DNA of 39,147 bases from Dokdonella_A sp040005635. GTDB lineage: Bacteria; Pseudomonadota; Gammaproteobacteria; Xanthomonadales; Rhodanobacteraceae. Both the position numbers and the translations under genes were made by a program. A model generated the notes under the pieces. The model was not told the DNA's origin and did not search any database. It saw only the letters and a list, made by a program, of their open reading frames with translations. How positions within the stretch are numbered: position 1 is the first letter of the stretch; each line of letters begins with the position of its first letter. The stretch lies in the NCBI GenBank assembly GCA_040005635.1, contig JBDTYM010000035.1:1-39147 (forward strand). The letters run 5' to 3'. This document shows positions 33,692 through 39,147 of this stretch, piece after piece.

Positions 33692-36600
33692 TTACTCGCT
33701 CAGCGTCAGCAGCGACGCATTGCCGCCGGCCGCGGTCGTGTTGATCGTCAGTGTGCGTTCGGTCGCAAAGCGCAGCAGGTAGTGCGGGCCGCCGGCCTTC
33801 GGGCCGGTGCCGGACAGGTTCTCGCCGCCGAACGGCTGCACGCCGACCACCGCGCCGATCTGATTGCGGTTGACGTAGCAGTTGCCAACCTTGGCGCGCC
33901 GGGTGATGTGCTCGATCGTCGCATCGATGCGGCTGTGGATGCCGAGCGTGAGGCCGAAGCCGGTCGCGTTGATCGCGTCGATGACGCCGTCGAGATCGTC
34001 AGCCTTCCAGCGCACGACGTGCAGGATCGGGCCGAACACTTCGTGCGTGAGCAACTTCAGCGAAGGAATCTCGTACGCGCGCGGCGCAAAGAAGGTGCCG
34101 TGCCCGGCATCGGCCGAGAGCGTCGCTTCGCTGATCTTCTTCGCTTCGCGATCCATGCGCGCGGCGTGATCGACCAGCGCCTGCTTGGAGGGTTCGTCGA
34201 TGACCGGGCCGACGTCGGTCGACAACACCGATGGATCGCCGACGACGAGTTCGTCCATCGCGCCGGCGAGCATCTTGATCACCTTGTCGGCGATGTCTTC
34301 CTGCACGAACAGCACGCGCGCGGCCGAGCAGCGCTGACCCGCCGAGTCGAAGGCGGAGGTGACGACATCCTTGACGAGTTGTTCCGGCAGCGCCGATGAA
34401 TCGGCGATCAGCGCATTCTGGCCACCGGTCTCGGCGATCAATGCGGCGATCGGCGAATTGCGCGCGGCCAGCGTGCGGTTGATGGTCCAGGCGGTTTCGG
34501 TGGAGCCGGTGAAGCAGACGCCGGCAATCTCAGGCCGCGTCAGCAGCGTATTGCCGAGCACCGAACCCTTTGCCGGCACGTACTGCAGTACGCCTTCCGG
34601 CACCCCGGCCTCGTGCAGCAGCTTGATTGCGGCATAGCCGATCAGGGTGGTCTGGTCGGCCGGCTTGGCGATCACCGCGTTGCCGGCGGCGAGGCCGGCC
34701 GCAACCTGACCCATGAAGATCGCCAGCGGAAAGTTCCACGGACTGATGCAGACGAACACGCCGCGCCCGCGCAGGAACAACTGATTCGATTCGCCGGTCG
34801 GTCCCGGCAGCTGCTCCGCCTGGCCGAACAGCTTGCGTGCCATTGCGGCGTAGTAACGGCACAGGTCCGCCGCCTCGCGCACTTCGGAGATGGCCGCGGC
34901 GAGCGTCTTGCCGGCCTCATGCACGGCGAGTGCGATGAACTCGGCGCGGCGCTGCTCGAGCAGGTCGGCCGTATGTTCGAGGATCGCCGCGCGGCTTGCG
35001 GCCGGGAGCAGATCCCAGTCTTCCTGTGCGGCGACCGCGTTGACGAGCGCCTTTTCGATCGTCGCGGCATCGGCATTGCGGCTTTCGCCAATCACACGGC
35101 GGCGATCGGCCGGATCGGTGACCAGGCGCATCTGCGCGCTGGTGTTCGCGCCCGGCACCAGCGGCGCGGCCTTCCAGCCGACCTTGTGTGCGTTGACCGC
35201 TTCGGCCAGAGCCCTGAGTTCGTTGTCGTTGGCGATATTGACGCCCATGGAATTCTTCCTGCGAACATGGTTTGGACTGTGCGCAAGCGCAGAATCGTCA
35301 CCAAAGAGGCCGACCGGCAGCGGAATGCGCGGATGCGGCTTGGAGGGAAATGCGCGCGCCGTTTCGCACGGATCGGCGACGAGATCGCGGATCGAGACGT
35401 CTTCGTCGACGATACGGTTCACGAATGAAGTGTTTGCACCATTTTCCAACAGGCGCCGGACCAGATACGGCAGCAGATCTTCGTGACTGCCGACCGGCGC
35501 ATAAACGCGGCACGGTACATCGAGATTGGCCTTGCCGATGACCTCGCCATAGAGATCGGCACCCATGCCGTGCAGGCGCTGGAACTCGAACGGACGGCCC
35601 TGCGCGTAGTGGTGGATCGCCGCGATCGTGTGTGCGTTGTGCGTCGCGAACTGCGGATAGATCGCCTCGCTGCCGGCGGCGAGCAGGCGTTTCGCGCAGG
35701 CGAGATAGGACACATCGGTGTTCGGCTTGCGCGTATAGACCGGATAACCGGAAAGGCCCTGCTCCTGCGCGCGCTTGATCTCCGAATCCCAATAGGCGCC
35801 CTTGACCAGGCGCACGCACCAGCGCCGTTTCGCCTTGTGCGCGGTCTCGGCCAGCCAGTCGATCACGAACGGGGCGCGCTTCTGGTAGGCCTGCACGGCG
35901 AGGCCGAAGCCATTCCAGCCGTGCAGCGAGGGATCGGCGAACACCGTGCCGATCACGTCGAGCGAGAGCTCGAGGCGGTCGGCCTCTTCGGCGTCGACCG
36001 TCATGCCAATGCCGTTCTGCATCGCCAGCTGGGCAAGCTCGAGCAGCTTCGGCGTCAGTTCGGCGTGCGCGCGCGCACGCTTGGCCACCTCGTAGCGCGG
36101 ATGCAGCGCGGACAGCTTCACCGAGATCGACGGTGCGTCGAGTACGCTCCTGAAAGGTCCGCGCTTGCCGAGCGCGGCGATCGCATTCTTGTAGGCGCGG
36201 TGGTAGCGCTCGGCGTCCGGCTGCGTCAGCGCCGCCTCGCCGAGCATGTCGTAGGAATAACGGTAGGCCGCGTTGTCCTTCTCGGCGGAGCGATCGAGCG
36301 CCTCGTTGATCGTGCGTCCCATGACGAACTGGTGACCCATGATGCGCATCGCCTGGCGCACGGCGAGGCGGATCACCGGTTCGCCGGCACGCCCGACCAG
36401 GCGCTTCAGTGCGCCGGTAAAGTCGCGCCGGGTGTCCTCGGCGAGATTGACCAGGTGCCCGGTCAGCATCAGGCCCCAGGTCGACGCGTTGACGAAGACC
36501 GAATCGCTGCCGCCGATGTGCTTCTTCCAGTTCGCCTCGCCGAGCTTGTCGCGGATCAGCTTGTCCGCGGTCGCGCTGTCGGGAATGCGCAGCAGCGCTT

Positions 36601-36967
36601 CGGCCACGCACATCAGCAGCACGCCTTCCTCGCTGGACAGGTCGTACTGGCGCATGAAGGACTCGACCGCAGTCTGGTCGCTCGCGCGGGCACGCACCCG
36701 CGCGACCAGCTCGGCGGCGCGTGCAAGCACGAGTTCACGCTCGGTCGGCGGCAGGCTCGCCTGCGCGAGCAGTTCGTCGACCGCTTGGGTCTCGTTGCGC
36801 AACCACGCCGCAGTGACGCGCGCACGCGCAGGCTCGATCGTCGACGGCAGTTCGGGATTCAGGAGTTCGCTCAAGGCGCTTGGGTCTCGCGAGGGCGGCG
36901 CCGAGGCTGGCGCTGCGAAGGCGCGTAGTGTAGTGACGCCGTCGATGCGGGCCAACAAGGATCCCAT
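33692..36967 (-). CDS. putA: Bifunctional proline dehydrogenase / L-glutamate-gamma-semialdehyde dehydrogenase
   Basis: The product of about 1091 residues oxidises proline to glutamate in two steps at the inner membrane, feeding electrons to quinone via FAD and to NAD+. The PRODH barrel shows 'VRLVKGAYWDSEIKRAQ' (around residue 385), 'QFATHNAHTIAAIHHYA' and 'FEFQRLHGMGADLYGE'. The P5C dehydrogenase half shows 'ISPWNFPLAIFMGQVAAGLA', the catalytic Glu in AETGGQNALI and the nucleophile Cys in SAGQRCSAARVLF (about residue 879). No ribbon-helix-helix domain precedes the PRODH part, so it is the non-regulatory short type rather than the E. coli type. The start is uncertain: I use the ATG at 36967 (MGSLLARIDG); the frame stays open to 37219 with non-homologous sequence and there is no clear ribosome-binding site. 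Confidence 0.93.
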   Translation of the reverse strand: MGSLLARIDGVTTLRAFAAPASAPPSRDPSALSELLNPELPSTIEPARARVTAAWLRNETQAVDELLAQASLPPTERELVLARAAELVARVRARASDQTAVESFMRQYDLSSEEGVLLMCVAEALLRIPDSATADKLIRDKLGEANWKKHIGGSDSVFVNASTWGLMLTGHLVNLAEDTRRDFTGALKRLVGRAGEPVIRLAVRQAMRIMGHQFVMGRTINEALDRSAEKDNAAYRYSYDMLGEAALTQPDAERYHRAYKNAIAALGKRGPFRSVLDAPSISVKLSALHPRYEVAKRARAHAELTPKLLELAQLAMQNGIGMTVDAEEADRLELSLDVIGTVFADPSLHGWNGFGLAVQAYQKRAPFVIDWLAETAHKAKRRWCVRLVKGAYWDSEIKRAQEQGLSGYPVYTRKPNTDVSYLACAKRLLAAGSEAIYPQFATHNAHTIAAIHHYAQGRPFEFQRLHGMGADLYGEVIGKANLDVPCRVYAPVGSHEDLLPYLVRRLLENGANTSFVNRIVDEDVSIRDLVADPCETARAFPSKPHPRIPLPVGLFGDDSALAHSPNHVRRKNSMGVNIANDNELRALAEAVNAHKVGWKAAPLVPGANTSAQMRLVTDPADRRRVIGESRNADAATIEKALVNAVAAQEDWDLLPAASRAAILEHTADLLEQRRAEFIALAVHEAGKTLAAAISEVREAADLCRYYAAMARKLFGQAEQLPGPTGESNQLFLRGRGVFVCISPWNFPLAIFMGQVAAGLAAGNAVIAKPADQTTLIGYAAIKLLHEAGVPEGVLQYVPAKGSVLGNTLLTRPEIAGVCFTGSTETAWTINRTLAARNSPIAALIAETGGQNALIADSSALPEQLVKDVVTSAFDSAGQRCSAARVLFVQEDIADKVIKMLAGAMDELVVGDPSVLSTDVGPVIDEPSKQALVDHAARMDREAKKISEATLSADAGHGTFFAPRAYEIPSLKLLTHEVFGPILHVVRWKADDLDGVIDAINATGFGLTLGIHSRIDATIEHITRRAKVGNCYVNRNQIGAVVGVQPFGGENLSGTGPKAGGPHYLLRFATERTLTINTTAAGGNASLLTLSE

Positions 36968-37310
36968 CGACAGGGCGCTGCAGCAACGCCGCACCGAAAT
37001 TGCGGCAGTTTGTCGCATAACAAGCGGGGGAGGATCGCGGCGCATCGCCCGTGCAGTCGGGCTGTGGCGGCCGCTACGACGGCCCGACGCACCGAACGGG
37101 GCGGTTGGCCAGCTCGACGGTGACTTCAACGGCGGCCGGACCTGTCGCCTGCGCCGCGGCGCCGCAGCGGTTCGTGTTGCCGCTGCCGCGCGCGCTCCAC
37201 TATCATCGGGCAGTTCCATTGCCGCGATCGAAGTGCCGGCCCGTTCCGGGTTCTGGCGCTACGGCAACGGCGCGGACAGCGAATCCGAATACTCGAACAA
37301 GGTGATGGCG
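36968..37310. other. Divergent upstream region of putA and the cytochrome oxidase operon
   Basis: Both neighbouring frames remain open across this stretch because of the high GC content, but neither translation resembles its family. It should hold both promoters; I could not identify confident -35/-10 elements or an operator. Confidence 0.4.
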
Positions 37311-38213
37311 ATGATTTCATCCGGGGTCCCGCGCGCCTGCCGCGCCTTCGCGGCGCTGGCGCTGCTGCTGAGTGGTTCGGTGGCATTCGCCAATCCGACG
37401 CCGTGGCAGCTCAACATGACGCCCGGCGTGACGCCGATTTCGCAGCGCATCCACGACGTGCACATGCTCGCGTTCTGGGTCTGCGTCGCAATCGGCGTCG
37501 TCGTGTTCGGCGCGATGATTTACGCGATGGTGAAGTTCCGCAAGTCGAACGGCGCGATCGCCGCCAAGTTCAGCCACAACACCACGATGGAGGCGATCTG
37601 GACCGTGCTGCCGATCGTCATCCTGATCGTGATGGCATGGCCGGCGACCAAGCTGCTGGTCGACATGGCCGATGTCGAGAATTCCGACATGACCATCAAG
37701 GTCACCGGCTACCAGTGGAAGTGGCGCTACACGTACGTCGACTACTACAAGAAGGCGTCCGGCGTGAACTTCATCTCGAGTTTGGATGCCGACTCGAACC
37801 GCGTGCGTCAGCTCGGCTCCGGCCTCGATCCGAATTCGGTCAAGGTTGGCGACGAGAATACCTATCTGCTCAACGTCGACAAGCCGCTGGTCGTGCCAGT
37901 CGGCGTGAAGATCCGTTTCGTCATCACTGCCGACGACGTGATCCATGCCTGGTGGGTGCCCAGTCTCGGCTGGAAGCAGGACGCCATCCCCGGGATCATC
38001 AACGACAACTGGACGCGCATCGAAACGCCCGGAACCTACCGCGGCCAGTGCGCCGAGCTGTGCGGCAAGGACCATGGCTTCATGCCGATCGTGGTCAAGG
38101 CGGTACCGAAGGCCGAATTCGAGCAGTGGCTGGCGACGCAGGAATCGGCGGCCGCCGCCGACAAGAACGCCGCGACCGCGCAGGCCGCTCCAGCGCCCGC
38201 GACACAGGGCTGA
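37311..38213 (+). CDS. coxB: Cytochrome c oxidase subunit II (CuA)
   Basis: The 300-residue protein has a signal peptide (ALALLLSGSVAFA), two membrane helices (about residues 50-75 and 95-115) and a periplasmic cupredoxin domain. CuA ligands are complete: His212 in DVIHAWWVP, then Cys247, Glu249, Cys251, His255 and Met258 in GQCAELCGKDHGFMP. The aromatic patch GYQWKWRYTY is the electron entry region from cytochrome c. There is no fused cytochrome c domain; the tail is Ala-rich. AAGG sits eight bases before the ATG at 37311; an ATG at 37305 is also in frame. It is followed by a REP-like repeat and coxA. Confidence 0.95.
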   Translation: MISSGVPRACRAFAALALLLSGSVAFANPTPWQLNMTPGVTPISQRIHDVHMLAFWVCVAIGVVVFGAMIYAMVKFRKSNGAIAAKFSHNTTMEAIWTVLPIVILIVMAWPATKLLVDMADVENSDMTIKVTGYQWKWRYTYVDYYKKASGVNFISSLDADSNRVRQLGSGLDPNSVKVGDENTYLLNVDKPLVVPVGVKIRFVITADDVIHAWWVPSLGWKQDAIPGIINDNWTRIETPGTYRGQCAELCGKDHGFMPIVVKAVPKAEFEQWLATQESAAAADKNAATAQAAPAPATQG

Positions 38214-38246
38214 GCGTCGTGCGCAAGACAGAAAAAAATATGGGCC

Positions 38247-38310
38247 GTCATTCCCGCGCAAGCGGGAATCCAGCTTGATCCGAGTGGATACCCGCTTGCG
38301 CGGGTATGAC
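38247..38310. repeat. REP-like inverted repeat between coxB and coxA
   Basis: Arms of 26 bases (38247-38272 and 38285-38310) differ at only two positions when paired and enclose a 12-base loop. The left arm is identical over its length to that of the element at 24434. The repeat occupies the coxB-coxA intergenic space, 34 bases after the coxB stop and 50 before the coxA start. Confidence 0.8.
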
Positions 38311-38360
38311 GTCACTGGGTTTCAGGACGTTACAACGAACGTCGTAGAGGTTTTCACACC

Positions 38361-39147
38361 ATGGCCGCAGTCAATCCCGCGATCCACGACACGCATGAAG
38401 ATGCGCATGACGACCACGATCACAAGCCGCATGGCTTCCTGCATCGCTGGCTGTTCACGACGAACCACAAGGACATCGGTACGCTGTACCTGATCTTCTC
38501 GCTGACGATGTTCTTCATCGGCGGTTCGATGGCGATGGTCATCCGCGCGGAACTCTTCAAGCCGGGCCTGCAGCTCGTGCAGCCGGAGTTCTTCAACGAA
38601 ATGACCACGATGCATGCGCTGATCATGATCTTCGGCGCGGTCATGCCGGCCTTCGTCGGCCTCGCCAACTGGATGATCCCGCTGCAGATCGGCGCGCCGG
38701 ACATGGCGCTGCCGCGCATGAACAACTGGTCGTTCTGGATCCTGCCGTTCGCGTTCTTCCTGCTGCTGTCCGAGATCTTCATGCCGGGCGGTGGTCCGCA
38801 GGGCGGCTGGACGATGTATCCGCCGCTGGTGCTCGAGGGCGGCACCAATGTCGCCTTCATGATCTTCGCCGTGCACTTGATGGGCATCAGCTCGATCATG
38901 GGCGCGATCAACATCATTGCGACCATCCTCAACATGCGCGCGCCCGGCGTCGATCTGCTCAAGATGCCGCTGTTCGTTTGGACCTGGCTGATCACCGCGT
39001 TTCTGCTGATTGCCGCAATGCCGGTGCTCGCCGGCGCGGTCACGATGCTGCTGACCGACAAGTTCTTCGGCACCAGCTTCTTCAATGCCAGCGGTGGCGG
39101 CGACCCGGTGATGTTCCAGCACATCTTCTGGTTCTTCGGTCACCCCG
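38361..39147 (+). CDS. coxA: Cytochrome c oxidase subunit I (partial, C-terminus off window)
   Basis: The visible 262 residues begin with a His/Asp-rich leader (HDTHEDAHDDHDHKPHG), then the family start 'RWLFTTNHKDIGTLYLIFSL'. The low-spin haem a ligand is in TTMHALIMIFGAVMPAF. Then come 'GLANWMIPLQIGAPDMALPR' and, at the edge, 'HIFWFFGHP', the start of the CuB/Tyr motif. This is the haem-copper, aa3-type subunit that reduces O2 and pumps protons in the inner membrane. The start at 38361 has a weak GAGG about 12 bases upstream. The gene is cut by the window end. Confidence 0.95.
   Translation, partial: MAAVNPAIHDTHEDAHDDHDHKPHGFLHRWLFTTNHKDIGTLYLIFSLTMFFIGGSMAMVIRAELFKPGLQLVQPEFFNEMTTMHALIMIFGAVMPAFVGLANWMIPLQIGAPDMALPRMNNWSFWILPFAFFLLLSEIFMPGGGPQGGWTMYPPLVLEGGTNVAFMIFAVHLMGISSIMGAINIIATILNMRAPGVDLLKMPLFVWTWLITAFLLIAAMPVLAGAVTMLLTDKFFGTSFFNASGGGDPVMFQHIFWFFGHP

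Noticed and set aside
36339..37310. Long plus-strand extension upstream of coxB, giving a 624-residue frame
   Set aside because: The upstream part overlaps putA antisense and has no similarity; the signal peptide and ribosome-binding site support a start near 37311.
38322..39143. 273-residue minus-strand frame opposite coxA
   Set aside because: The plus strand encodes subunit I with its haem ligand motif; the antisense frame is low-complexity and charged.
1..39147. tRNA genes, rRNA genes, CRISPR arrays, riboswitches, prophage genes
   Set aside because: None was recognisable by reading both strands; a covariance-model search would be needed to exclude small RNAs.

Overview
The window looks like a chromosomal segment of a GC-rich, aerobic gammaproteobacterium of the Xanthomonadales, most like the Rhodanobacteraceae (Dokdonella/Rhodanobacter-type). 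This is inferred from gene content: a TonB receptor/GH20/LacI sugar cluster, an aa3-type oxidase, a PutA without a DNA-binding domain, TolB-like proteins with an 'FSELKRRNV' N-terminus, and secreted proteins carrying an 'IFxxGF(E/D)' motif. I saw no tRNA, rRNA, CRISPR array, prophage or complete transposase gene.

Layout. 1-512 (-): truncated membrane TolB-like protein. 987-4333 (+): secreted five-repeat DUF11-type protein overlapping a Sel1-repeat protein. 4334-5130: gene-free, with a 68-bp hairpin element and a 189-bp MITE-like element. 5131-5421 (-): small lipoprotein. 5694-14769: amino-sugar cluster (LacI regulator and FucP/NagP-type transporter on -, glucokinase-family kinase, TonB-dependent receptor and GH20 hexosaminidase on +), with two LacI-type operators exactly 150 bp apart in the divergent promoter region. 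14967-15248 (+): DUF3606 protein. 15303-19061 (-): four-gene envelope-glycan-like operon (GT4 glycosyltransferase, DUF2334 deacetylase-like protein, flippase-like membrane protein, methyltransferase). 19216-19380: 165-bp MITE-like element lying on the stop codon of the next gene. 19377-28605: NAD-dependent molybdenum formate dehydrogenase locus (divergent one-component regulator; OFA-family transporter; fdsG, fdsB, fdsA, fdhD/fdsC, fdsD). 28765-29655 (-): secreted alpha/beta-hydrolase. 29845-31179 (+): FadL-type porin. 31749-33487 (+): small secreted protein overlapping a collagen-like surface protein. 33692-36967 (-): bifunctional PutA. 37311-end (+): cytochrome c oxidase subunit II and the start of subunit I.

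How the genes work together. The amino-sugar cluster would take chito-oligosaccharides or other GlcNAc-containing glycans through the outer membrane (TonB receptor), release monomers (GH20), import them (MFS) and phosphorylate them (kinase), under LacI control; nagA and nagB are not in the window. The fds locus oxidises formate to CO2 with NAD reduction, with its own transporter, maturation factor and regulator. PutA and the aa3 oxidase are core respiratory functions. The less explained parts are the glycan-like operon, the two surface-protein pairs (DUF11+Sel1; small secreted protein+collagen-like), a recurrent short motif shared by three secreted proteins, and intergenic repeats placed inside the fds and cox operons.
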